A stretch of DNA of 64,000 nucleotides from Phenylobacterium sp. (GTDB lineage: Bacteria > Pseudomonadota > Alphaproteobacteria > Caulobacterales > Caulobacteraceae): the NCBI RefSeq assembly GCF_013911965.1, contig NZ_JACESE010000003.1:223238-287237 (forward strand), in the 5' to 3' direction. Made by a program: the position numbers and the translations under genes. The notes beneath the pieces were generated by a model. It ran no database searches. It saw only the letters and a program-made list of their open reading frames with translations, and was not told the DNA's origin. Positions 1-8,290 of this stretch are shown here, piece by piece. Every line of letters starts with the position of its first letter. Within the stretch, counting starts at the first letter, position 1.

Positions 1-588
1 GACCGCCTTCTTGTAGTCGGCGACGACCTTCTCCCAGTCCTGGGCGGACAGGGCGGTGTCGACGGTGACGTCCAGGCGCTCCTTATGCTCGTCCAGGATC
101 TCCTCGAACATGTGGTGGTCGAGGTCGAGCACCACGTTCGAATACATCTGGATGAAGCGGCGATAGGAATCGAAGGCGAAGCGGCGGTCGCCCGACAGCT
201 TGGCGAGCCCCTCCACCGTCTCGTCGTTCAGGCCCAGGTTCAGGACGGTGTCCATCATGCCGGGCATGGAGGCGCGGGCGCCGGAGCGGACGGAGACCAG
301 CAGCGGATTGGTCGCGTCGCCGAAGCGCTTGCCGGTCAGCTCCTCCACGCGGGCGAGCCCCGCCTCGACCTGATCGGTCAGGTCGCCGGGATAGTTGCGC
401 TCGTTGGCGTAGTAGTGCGTGCAGCACTCGGTGGTGATGGTGAAGCCGGGCGGCACCGGCAGGCCCAGGGAGGACATCTCCGCCAGGTTGGCGCCCTTGC
501 CGCCCAGCAGATTCCGCATGGAAGCGTCGCCGTCGGCGGACCCGCCGCCGAAGGCGTAGACCCAACGCGTCTTGGTCAGGCTCGTCAT
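1..588 (-). CDS. ppdK: Pyruvate, phosphate dikinase, N-terminal part (3' end beyond window)
   Basis: The gene enters from its start codon and runs off the left edge, so only the first 196 residues are visible. They match the nucleotide-binding N-domain of pyruvate phosphate dikinase, which interconverts pyruvate, ATP and Pi with PEP, AMP and PPi in the cytoplasm. Visible motifs are LLGGKGANLAEM near residue 27, VPPGFTITTECC, and the conserved RSGARASMPGMMDTVLN loop near residue 100. The start is the ATG that gives MTSLTKTRWVYAFGGG, the usual N-terminus. It lies 8 bp downstream of glyS on the same strand, a ppdK-glyS neighbourhood I recall from other alphaproteobacteria, so it is probably co-transcribed. 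The histidine and PEP-binding domains cannot be checked here. Confidence 0.93.
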   Translation of the reverse strand, partial: MTSLTKTRWVYAFGGGSADGDASMRNLLGGKGANLAEMSSLGLPVPPGFTITTECCTHYYANERNYPGDLTDQVEAGLARVEELTGKRFGDATNPLLVSVRSGARASMPGMMDTVLNLGLNDETVEGLAKLSGDRRFAFDSYRRFIQMYSNVVLDLDHHMFEEILDEHKERLDVTVDTALSAQDWEKVVADYKKAV

Positions 589-596
589 CGTCCCAA

Positions 597-2597
597 TCAT
601 CCCGTCACTTGGCTGAAGTCCGCCACGCGCCCCATGGCGTCGCGGACCTGGGTCAGAAGCCGCAGTCGGTTGTCCCGTTCCGCGGCGACCTCGGAGTTCA
701 CCAGCACTTCTTCGAAAAAGGCGTCCACGGGGCCGCGCAGGGCCGCCAATGCCTGCATCGCGGCCACGAAGTCTTCGCGGGCGAGCGTCTCCGCCACCCG
801 CGGTTCGACCGTCTGCAGCGCCCCGACCAGGGCCGTCTCGGCGGCCGGCGCATCAGACATGGCGACCGCCGCGCCCACGGGCAGCGGGCCCTTCTTCTCC
901 TCGGCCTTGAGGATGTTGGTCGCGCGCTTGTAACCGGCCAACAGGTTGGCTCCGTCGTCGGTGGTGAGGAACCCGTCCAGCGCTTCCACCCGCGCGACGA
1001 TACGGACGAGGTCGTCGTCGCCCAAGGCGAAAACCGCATCGACGAGGTCGTGGCGCTTGCCCTGCTCCCTCAGCAGCACCTTGAGGCGATCTGCGAAGAA
1101 GGCGACCAGGTCGTCGCCGGCGATCTCGCGCAGCGGCAGGCGCACGCCGCCCTCGAGCACGATCCGGATGACGCCCAGCGCCGCGCGCCGCAGGGCGTAG
1201 GGATCCTTGGAGCCGGTGGGCTTCTCGTCGATGGAGAAGAAGCCGATGAGGGTGTCGAGCTTGTCGGCGAGCGCCACGGCCTTGCCGGCCGGGGTCGCCG
1301 GGACCGCATCGGCCGGGCCCTGCGGCCTGTAGTGATCGCGGACAGCGTCGGCGACCGCCGGGTCCAGGCCTTCGGCGCGGGCGTAATAGCCGCCCATCAG
1401 GCCCTGCAGTTCCGGGAACTCGCCCACCATGCCGGTGACGAGGTCCGCCTTGGCCAGGCGCGCAGCCTGGGCCGCGACCTGCGGGTCGGCGGCGACCAGC
1501 GGCGCCAGACGCTCAGCCAGGGTCGCGATGCGCTCGACCCGCTCGAACATGGAGCCGAGTTTGGCGTGGAAGGTGACGCCCTTCAGCTTCTCCAGCCGGT
1601 CCTCCAGGCGGACCTTGCGATCCTCGTCCCAGAAGAAGCGCGCGTCGGACAGGCGCGCCGACAGCACCTTGGCGTTGCCCGCGGCGATGACCTTGCCGCC
1701 GTCGGGCGCATCGACATTGGCGACCGTCACGAAGTGCGGCGCCAGCCCCTCCCGCGCCGGGTCGCGGACGGCGAAGTACTTCTGGTGCGTGCGCATGGAG
1801 GTGCGGATCACCTCCGGCGGCAGGTCGAGGAAGGCCGGGTCCATGTCGCCCAGCACCGGCGTCGGCCATTCGGCCAGGCCGGCGACCTCGGCCAGCAGGC
1901 CCTCGTCCTCGACGAGCTCCAGATTGCGCGCAAAGCAGAGGGTGCGCGCCCCGTCCATGATCCGCGCCTTGCGCTCCTCCACGTCGAGCACGACGAAGTG
2001 GGCGGCGAGCCCCGCCTGATAGCTGTCGAAGTCCTTCACCCGGAAGGGTTGGGCCTCGCCCATGAAGCGGTGACCTTCGGTGACGTCGCCGCTTTGGATG
2101 CCGTCGATGCTGAACGGCACGACGGCGCCGTCGAACAGGCAGACGATCCGCTTCAGCGGCCGGACCCAGCGCAGCGTCCCCCGCCCCCAGGTCATCGACT
2201 TGGGCCAGGGGAAGCCGCGGACGATGGCCTCGACCATCTCGGCGATGATCTCCGGCGTCGGCCGGCCCTTGCGCTCGATCCTGGCGAACCAGACGCCGTC
2301 CTGCTCGACAAGCTGGTCCTGGGTCAGACCCGTGGAGCGCAGGAAGCCTTCCATGGCCTTTTCCGGCGCGCCGACGCGGGGGCCTTTGCGTTCCTCCACG
2401 CGGTCGGCCTGGGCTTCGGGCAGGCCTTCGACCACCAGGGTCAGGCGGCGCGGGCCGGCGAAGGCGGTCATGGCCTCGGGCAGGAAGCCCTGCTCGGCCA
2501 GGCGCTCGCGCGCCATCCGCTCCAGATCGCGGCCGGCCTGAGCCTGCATGCGCGCGGGAATCTCTTCGGAGAAGAGCTCAAGAAGAAGCTGAGGCAT
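597..2597 (-). CDS. glyS: Glycyl-tRNA synthetase beta subunit
   Basis: Beta subunit of the bacterial heterotetrameric (alpha2beta2) glycyl-tRNA synthetase, which charges tRNA-Gly in the cytoplasm. The protein (666 residues) begins MPQLLLELFSEEIPARM, the canonical GlyS N-terminus. It also carries RTHQKYFAV near residue 265 and the C-terminal DALR-like anticodon-binding region. I chose the ATG 4 bp after the glyQ stop. An in-frame ATG 24 bp upstream would overlap glyQ and add eight non-conserved residues. Length is normal for the family (about 690). It follows glyQ and precedes ppdK on the same strand, so the three probably form one transcript. Confidence 0.97.
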   Translation of the reverse strand: MPQLLLELFSEEIPARMQAQAGRDLERMARERLAEQGFLPEAMTAFAGPRRLTLVVEGLPEAQADRVEERKGPRVGAPEKAMEGFLRSTGLTQDQLVEQDGVWFARIERKGRPTPEIIAEMVEAIVRGFPWPKSMTWGRGTLRWVRPLKRIVCLFDGAVVPFSIDGIQSGDVTEGHRFMGEAQPFRVKDFDSYQAGLAAHFVVLDVEERKARIMDGARTLCFARNLELVEDEGLLAEVAGLAEWPTPVLGDMDPAFLDLPPEVIRTSMRTHQKYFAVRDPAREGLAPHFVTVANVDAPDGGKVIAAGNAKVLSARLSDARFFWDEDRKVRLEDRLEKLKGVTFHAKLGSMFERVERIATLAERLAPLVAADPQVAAQAARLAKADLVTGMVGEFPELQGLMGGYYARAEGLDPAVADAVRDHYRPQGPADAVPATPAGKAVALADKLDTLIGFFSIDEKPTGSKDPYALRRAALGVIRIVLEGGVRLPLREIAGDDLVAFFADRLKVLLREQGKRHDLVDAVFALGDDDLVRIVARVEALDGFLTTDDGANLLAGYKRATNILKAEEKKGPLPVGAAVAMSDAPAAETALVGALQTVEPRVAETLAREDFVAAMQALAALRGPVDAFFEEVLVNSEVAAERDNRLRLLTQVRDAMGRVADFSQVTG

Positions 2598-2601
2598 GGC
2601 C

Positions 2602-3504
2602 TTAAGCGTTGCCCCCTTCATTGGCCACCCAGGCCTCGGCGCACATCTTGGTCAGGTCGCGGATGCGGCCGATATAGCTCTGGCGTTCGGCCACGGCGAT
2701 CGCGCCCCGGGCGTCCATCAGGTTGAACAGGTGGCTGGCCTTCAGCACCTGGTCGTAGGCCGGCAGCACGCTGGCCTGGCCTTGCGGGCCCTTCAGGGCG
2801 AGCAGGCGCGGCACCTCGGTCTCCATGTCCTCGAAGTGGCGTTTCAGACGGGCCACGTCATAGCCCTCGAAATTGGCCGTCGACTGCTGGCGCTCGTTCT
2901 CCAGGAACACTTCGCCATAGGTCTTGGGTTCGGGACCGTCGGGATCGTTGAAGGCCAGATCGGTGAAGTGGTCGACGCCCTGCAGGTACATGGCCAGCCG
3001 CTCCAGGCCATAGGTCAGCTCGCCGGCCACCGGCCAGACGTCGAGGCCGCCCACCTGCTGGAAGTAGGTGTACTGCGTCACCTCCATGCCGTCGCACCAG
3101 ACCTCCCAGCCCAGGCCCCAGGCGCCGACGGTGGGATTTTCCCAGTCGTCCTCGACGAAGCGGATGTCGTGCAGGCGCGTGTCGAGGCCGATGGCCTCCA
3201 GGCTGCCCAGATAGAGATCCTGCAGGTCGTCCGGGTTCGGCTTCAGGATGACCTGGTACTGGTAATAGTGCTGCAGCCGGTTCGGGTTTTCACCATAGCG
3301 GCCGTCGGCCGGCCGGCGCGAGGGCTGGACATAGGCCGCACGCCAGGGCTTGGGACCGAGCGCACGAAGCACCGTCGCGGGATGCAGGGTCCCTGCCCCC
3401 ACCTCCACGTCATGCGGCTGCAGAATCACGCAGCCTTGGCGGCTCCAATAGTCGTGGAGTTTCAGGATCAGGCCCTGAAACGAGAGAGGCTTTTCTGAGG
3501 ACAT
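2602..3504 (-). CDS. glyQ: Glycyl-tRNA synthetase alpha subunit
   Basis: Catalytic alpha subunit of heterotetrameric glycyl-tRNA synthetase. It contains the class II core that activates glycine. The 300-residue protein shows [20 protein letters not shown] at the N-terminus, [10 protein letters not shown], and [20 protein letters not shown], all highly conserved in GlyQ. An in-frame ATG 66 bp further upstream would add a basic, non-homologous leader that runs into the hairpin and U-run of the preceding gene's terminator, so the internal ATG (MSSEKPLSF) is preferred. The stop is 4 bp before glyS, showing tight coupling of the two subunits. Confidence 0.97.
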   Translation of the reverse strand: MSSEKPLSFQGLILKLHDYWSRQGCVILQPHDVEVGAGTLHPATVLRALGPKPWRAAYVQPSRRPADGRYGENPNRLQHYYQYQVILKPNPDDLQDLYLGSLEAIGLDTRLHDIRFVEDDWENPTVGAWGLGWEVWCDGMEVTQYTYFQQVGGLDVWPVAGELTYGLERLAMYLQGVDHFTDLAFNDPDGPEPKTYGEVFLENERQQSTANFEGYDVARLKRHFEDMETEVPRLLALKGPQGQASVLPAYDQVLKASHLFNLMDARGAIAVAERQSYIGRIRDLTKMCAEAWVANEGGNA

Positions 3505-3526
3505 CCGACGGCGATTTTGCAGGCGC

Positions 3527-3559
3527 AAAAAAAGTCGGCGGACCATAGGGCCCGCCGAC
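3527..3559 (-). terminator. Intrinsic terminator of the exported Met/Ser-rich protein gene
   Basis: On the minus strand an 11-bp stem (GTCGGCGGGCC / GGTCCGCCGAC, one G-U pair) with a CTAT loop is followed directly by seven T residues. This is a textbook Rho-independent terminator. It sits between the stop of the upstream small exported protein and the glyQ start, separating that gene from the glyQS operon. Confidence 0.9.
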
Positions 3560-3589
3560 CTGTGCATCAAGCGCGCGCATGGCGCCTAA

Positions 3590-4108
3590 TCAGTTGCCAC
3601 TCGGCGCCGTGGCCTTGCCCGCGCGGGAGTTCGGCCCGCCGAACTGGGCGCGGTTCTCAGCCGTGTCGGGAATCGGGCCGTTGGTCACCAGCTCGACATC
3701 CATTCCAGCTCCGGTGCTGGAGGCCATCGTGCCGGCCTGAGCGGCCGACTGAGCCTCATAGCCGCCCGTCTCGCCCTTCATCCGCGCGTCGGCGGACTGG
3801 GAGTCGGGGGACATCGAGGCGTCCGACGACATGCCCGTGCGCGCGGACATGTTCGGCGGATTCACCGAAGCCTCCGCATCACCGGAAATCTGTCCCTCCG
3901 GCATGTGGGTATGGCCCTGATCGGCGCCGGTCGCCCGGGTCGAGTCCACCGACGGCAGACCCGTCTTCGAGTCCTTGGCCGAGGCCGGGCCCGACATGTT
4001 CGGGGTGGCGTCCGGCTGGGTGGACTGACCCATCTGGGCGGCGGCCGGCATGGCCGCGGCGGCGAGCGCCACGGCGGACGCGGCGGGGAGGATAAGCTTG
4101 AGTTTCAT
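3590..4108 (-). CDS. Small exported low-complexity protein with conserved C-terminal tail
   Basis: A 172-residue protein with a clear Sec signal peptide: MKLKLILPAASAVALAAAAM, with cleavage likely after PAAA near residue 24. The mature part is rich in Ser, Met, Asp, Gly and Thr, has no cysteine and no recognisable domain, and is probably disordered. Its last 30 residues (core PIPDTAENRAQFGGPNSRAG) closely match the C-terminus of the FAS1-domain protein encoded immediately upstream on the same strand. A 66-bp gap separates the two genes and they end at a strong terminator after this one, so they are probably co-transcribed. Function unknown; an envelope or extracellular role is inferred from the signal peptide and the partner gene. 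Confidence 0.8.
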   Translation of the reverse strand: MKLKLILPAASAVALAAAAMPAAAQMGQSTQPDATPNMSGPASAKDSKTGLPSVDSTRATGADQGHTHMPEGQISGDAEASVNPPNMSARTGMSSDASMSPDSQSADARMKGETGGYEAQSAAQAGTMASSTGAGMDVELVTNGPIPDTAENRAQFGGPNSRAGKATAPSGN

Positions 4109-4174
4109 TCCTGCACTCCTTGGCGTTTGGATGAAGCCCGCAGGTCCCCCCCGCCGTCCTGGCGGGCCTTCGGC

Positions 4175-5065
4175 TTAGTTGCCCTGGGGCGCGGTGCGCT
4201 TACCGGCGCTCGAGAGCGGGGCGCCGTGTTCGGCGCGGTTTTCCGGTGTGTCCGGAATGGGTTGCATGGTGGCGGCGCTAACATCGATCTGCGCAGCCGC
4301 ATCGCGCGCTGCGCCGGCGGCCGCCGGCGGGCTGGAGGCCGCGCCGACCATGGCCGACGTGTCCGAGCCGCTGGTCTCGGCCGAAGCGGCCGCGTCGGCC
4401 TCCATGTCGGCGGCGCCGTCGGCCGCCGCCGCACCCTGCCCGCCGGCCGAGGCGGAGGCCTCAGGCATGGCGCCCGGCATGAGCACCTTGTCGACCACAT
4501 GGATGACGCCGTTCGAGGCCATGACGTCGGCCTGAACGATTTCGGCCTGGCCGACCATCAGAGCCTCGCCGCTGCCGTCCAGCTGGACATTCTCGCCGGC
4601 CACCGTGGGAACCGGGCCCTTGGCGCCGTCGATCCGGGTCGAGTCGAGACGCGCATTGATCAGGTGATAGGTGAGCAGCTTCTGCAGATCGGCCCGGTTC
4701 TCGGGCTGCATCAGCCGATCCAGCTCACCCGCCGGCAGGGCGGCGAAAGCCTGGTCGGTCGGCGCGAAGACGGTGAGGTTGCTGTTGTTCTTCAGCACGC
4801 CGGTCAGGTTGGTGGCGTCGAGCGCCTTCACCAGGGTGTTGAACTGGCCCGCCCCCTTCAGGGTCTCCACCATGTCGCCGTTCGGCTTGACCTCGTTCAT
4901 GGCCGAGCCCGCCACGCCGGTGCGCTCGGCGGCGCCGGCCTGGGCCGCCGGGATGCCTTCCGACGGCGTGGAGGCCGTGGGATCGGCGGGCGCGACCTGG
5001 GCGTGAGCCGAGGCGGCCATCAGGGCGGCGGCGGCCGTGGCGGTCATAAGGCGGGTCAGATGCAT
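4175..5065 (-). CDS. Exported fasciclin (FAS1) domain protein
   Basis: 296 residues. The N-terminus (MHLTRLMTATAAAALMAASA) is a signal peptide cleaved near AHA-Q23. Residues about 60-195 form one FAS1/fasciclin domain: FNTLVKALDATNLTGVLKN, the signature NLTVFAPTDQAFAALP, LLTYHLINARL, and the closing ASNGVIHVVDKVLMP. FAS1 domains usually mediate adhesion or ligand binding in the envelope. An Ala/Ser/Asp-rich linker follows, ending in a tail (PIPDTPENRAEHGAPLSSAG) shared with the next gene. Start chosen as the ATG giving the signal peptide. Its upstream region faces glnK. The tail is absent from ordinary FAS1 proteins and suggests a shared sorting or binding element. Confidence 0.9.
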   Translation of the reverse strand: MHLTRLMTATAAAALMAASAHAQVAPADPTASTPSEGIPAAQAGAAERTGVAGSAMNEVKPNGDMVETLKGAGQFNTLVKALDATNLTGVLKNNSNLTVFAPTDQAFAALPAGELDRLMQPENRADLQKLLTYHLINARLDSTRIDGAKGPVPTVAGENVQLDGSGEALMVGQAEIVQADVMASNGVIHVVDKVLMPGAMPEASASAGGQGAAAADGAADMEADAAASAETSGSDTSAMVGAASSPPAAAGAARDAAAQIDVSAATMQPIPDTPENRAEHGAPLSSAGKRTAPQGN

Positions 5066-5816
<751 letters not shown>

Positions 5817-5846
5817 GCAACTGAACGGGACAAGGGGATAAAGAAC

Positions 5847-7310
5847 ATGCTGTCATTGAGGTTCAACCGGCTGGCGGGGCTGATGCTCGCCGCCGCCATC
5901 GTCGGGGCGCCCGCCGCCTCGGCCTGGGCGCAGGAAGAGGCCGCGCCGCCCCCCGCGGAGGCGCCGGCGGCCGAAGCGCCGGCCGAAGCCGCTCCGGCGG
6001 CCGAGGCGCCGCCCGTCGAGGCCGCGCCGGCCGAGGAAGCGCCGGCCGAAGAGGCCGCCGCCCCCGCCAATCTGATGCCCCACCAGCAGCCGCTGGAGCT
6101 CGATCCCGCCGCGACCGGCTGGATCCTGGTCTCCAGCTGCCTGGTCCTGCTGATGACCATTCCGGGCCTGGCCCTGTTCTATGGCGGCATGGTCCGCCGG
6201 AAGAACGTCATCGCCACCGTCGCCCAGTCCTTCGCCATCACCGCCCTGGTCACCGTGACCTGGATGGCGATCGGCTACGGCCTGGCCTTCGGCACCAATC
6301 CGAGCGAGAGCCTCAACGCCTGGATCGGCAGCTTCGACGTGATCTTCCTGAACGGCGTGACCATCGAGACCGCGCACGCGGCCACGGCGGGCCTGCCGGA
6401 GTTCCTCTGGATCATGTTCCAGCTGACCTTCGCCATCATCACCCCCGCCCTCATCGCCGGCGCCTTCGCCGAGCGGATGAAGTTCTCGGCCATGCTGCTG
6501 TTCATGGGCCTGTGGTCGATCTTCGTCTACGCGCCGATCTGCCACTGGGTGTGGGGCGGCGGCTTCCTCGGTTCGGAAGGCGTCCTCGACTTCGCCGGCG
6601 GCACGGTCGTGCACATCAACGCCGGCGTGGCCGGCCTGGTCTGCGCCCTCGTGCTCGGCCGCCGCAAGGGCTACGGCGCCGACAACATGGCGCCGCACAA
6701 CCTCGTCTACACCATGATCGGCGCGAGCCTGCTGTGGGTGGGCTGGTTCGGCTTCAACGCCGGCTCGGAATGGGCGGCTGACGGCCTCGCCGCCGCGGCC
6801 ATGCTGAACACCCAGGTCGCCGCCGCCGGCGCCGCCCTGTCGTGGATGATCATCGAGTGGGTCGAGCGCAAGAAGCCCGGCATGCTGGGTCTCGCCTCGG
6901 GCGCCGTCGCCGGCCTCGTGGCCGTCACCCCGGCCGCCGGCTTCGTGAACCCGCAAGGCGCGCTGATCATCGGCATCGTCGGCGGTGCGGCGGCCTATGT
7001 GGGCGCGGTCTGGCTGAAGAAGATGCTGAAGTACGACGACAGCCTCGACGCCTTCGGCGTGCACGGCATCGCCGGCCTCGTCGGCGCCCTGCTCACCGGG
7101 GCCCTGGCCGATCCGGCCATCAACAGCGCCGGCGAAGGCGCCAGCGTGGTCACCCAGGCCTATGGCGTCGTCGCGACCATCGTCTGGTCGGCGGTCGCCA
7201 GCTTCATCATCCTGATGATCTGCAAGTTCACCACCGGGCTGCGGGTCTCCGAGGAAGAGGAAGTGGAAGGGCTCGACATGTCGCTGCACGGCGAATCCCT
7301 GCACGAATAG
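5847..7310 (+). CDS. amtB: Ammonium channel AmtB with Ala/Pro/Glu-rich periplasmic N-terminus
   Basis: 487-residue Amt/Rh channel of the inner membrane that admits ammonium. A signal peptide (cleaved near AWA-Q29) is followed by an unusual Ala/Pro/Glu-rich segment of about 45 residues built on AEAPA-like units. The channel proper starts at LELDPAATGWILVSS. Family markers are LALFYGGMVRRKN, the twin pore histidines in GGTVVHINAGVAG and DAFGVHGIAGLVG, and about eleven membrane helices. Downstream of glnK by 30 bp and closed by a strong terminator, so the two genes form a complete operon. The acidic extension probably projects into the periplasm and is longer than in E. coli AmtB. Confidence 0.96.
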   Translation: MLSLRFNRLAGLMLAAAIVGAPAASAWAQEEAAPPPAEAPAAEAPAEAAPAAEAPPVEAAPAEEAPAEEAAAPANLMPHQQPLELDPAATGWILVSSCLVLLMTIPGLALFYGGMVRRKNVIATVAQSFAITALVTVTWMAIGYGLAFGTNPSESLNAWIGSFDVIFLNGVTIETAHAATAGLPEFLWIMFQLTFAIITPALIAGAFAERMKFSAMLLFMGLWSIFVYAPICHWVWGGGFLGSEGVLDFAGGTVVHINAGVAGLVCALVLGRRKGYGADNMAPHNLVYTMIGASLLWVGWFGFNAGSEWAADGLAAAAMLNTQVAAAGAALSWMIIEWVERKKPGMLGLASGAVAGLVAVTPAAGFVNPQGALIIGIVGGAAAYVGAVWLKKMLKYDDSLDAFGVHGIAGLVGALLTGALADPAINSAGEGASVVTQAYGVVATIVWSAVASFIILMICKFTTGLRVSEEEEVEGLDMSLHGESLHE

Positions 7311-7337
7311 TCGGCGTCCCGGAAACGACGCGTAACG

Positions 7338-7370
7338 GCGGGGGTCCTTCGGGGCCCCCGCTTCGTTTTC
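7338..7370 (+). terminator. Intrinsic terminator of glnK-amtB with UUCG tetraloop
   Basis: A 10-bp uninterrupted stem GCGGGGGTCC / GGGCCCCCGC (some G-U pairs) closed by a TTCG tetraloop and followed by TTCGTTTTC. It lies 27 bp after the amtB stop and just before the convergent ispE end. Confidence 0.92.
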
Positions 7371-7374
7371 GGCT

Positions 7375-8286
7375 TCAGGACGGGGATTCGTCGCGGCTGC
7401 GCCAGGGCCCGCCCAGCCGGCAGCGGCGGACCCACCAGTCGGGGCGCAGGGCCTGAAGCCGCTCGGCCAGCTGCTCGGCCTCGAAATCGCCCGTGCAGAG
7501 GGCGAAACAGGTGGCCCCGGAACCCGACATGCGGGCGAGCAGGGTTTCAGCCTCGCCGGACAGGGCCTCCAGGACATCGCCGATCGGCGGCGCAACGCGG
7601 ATCGCGGCGGCCTCGAGATCGTTGCGCTGCGCCGACAGCCAGGCCGCCAGCTCCTCGGCGCTTTCGAACGCTTCGGGCAAGGGCGGAGCCTCGACGACGC
7701 CGAAGCGGCCCAGGTCGTCGAAGGCGCCATAGACCGCGCCGGTCGGCGCCGGGACGCCCGGATTGACGAGCACGGCCGGAAGATCCGGCAGGCCCGGCGC
7801 GGGCGACAGGCGCTCGCCGCGCCCCTCCGCCATGACCGGCGCGCCCCAGAGACAGGCGGCTCCATCGGCGCCCAAGGCTGCGGCGAGCCCCTGCAGGGCG
7901 TCGTCGCTCAGGTCCAGTCCCCATGCGCCGCGCAGCAGCCTGAGCGTCGCGCCGGCGTCGCTGGAGCCCCCGCCAAGTCCCGCCGCGATCGGCAGGTTCT
8001 TTTCCAGGATCAGGGCGACCGGCGCCACGGGCCGCCTGCCGGCCTGGATCAGGGCCTCAGCCGCGCGGAGGACGAGATTGCGTCCCTCCCCCTCCAGGCC
8101 GGCGCCGAACGGGCCGCTGAGCCGGAAGCTCATCGCCTCGGCCGGGGCCACGGAGACCCGGTCGCCGATGTCGGCGAAGGCGAGCAGCGAGGCGATGGGA
8201 TGATAGCCGTCGCCGTCGGGCGGACCGACGTGCAGGAACAGGTTCACCTTGGCGGGCGCGAAGGCGGTTCCGAACATGGCCGGCAT
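7375..8286 (-). CDS. ispE: 4-diphosphocytidyl-2-C-methyl-D-erythritol kinase
   Basis: 303-residue GHMP kinase of the MEP isoprenoid pathway. It phosphorylates CDP-ME at the 2-hydroxyl to give CDP-ME 2-phosphate. Diagnostic motifs: FAPAKVNLFLHVG near residue 10, the ATP-binding glycine loop LPIAAGLGGGSSDAGATLR near residue 93, and the C-terminal LARMSGSGATCFAL. Length matches the family. It starts 4 bp after the stop of the TPR lipoprotein gene on the same strand, so the two are co-transcribed. An ATG two codons inside the chosen start (giving MFGTAFAPAK) is an equally possible initiation site. Confidence 0.95.
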   Translation of the reverse strand: MPAMFGTAFAPAKVNLFLHVGPPDGDGYHPIASLLAFADIGDRVSVAPAEAMSFRLSGPFGAGLEGEGRNLVLRAAEALIQAGRRPVAPVALILEKNLPIAAGLGGGSSDAGATLRLLRGAWGLDLSDDALQGLAAALGADGAACLWGAPVMAEGRGERLSPAPGLPDLPAVLVNPGVPAPTGAVYGAFDDLGRFGVVEAPPLPEAFESAEELAAWLSAQRNDLEAAAIRVAPPIGDVLEALSGEAETLLARMSGSGATCFALCTGDFEAEQLAERLQALRPDWWVRRCRLGGPWRSRDESPS

Positions 8287-8290
8287 GGCT

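Noticed and set aside
609-2726. Long opposite-strand open frame over glyS
   Set aside because: His/Arg/Gly-rich translation without domains; it is the mirror of a clear glyS gene in high-GC DNA. The same applies to the long frames opposite the transglycosylase (11714-14671), valS (24295-27030) and nirB (34886-37279).
7316-7375. Small RNA gene after amtB
   Set aside because: The only structure is the terminator hairpin; no separate promoter or conserved RNA is visible.
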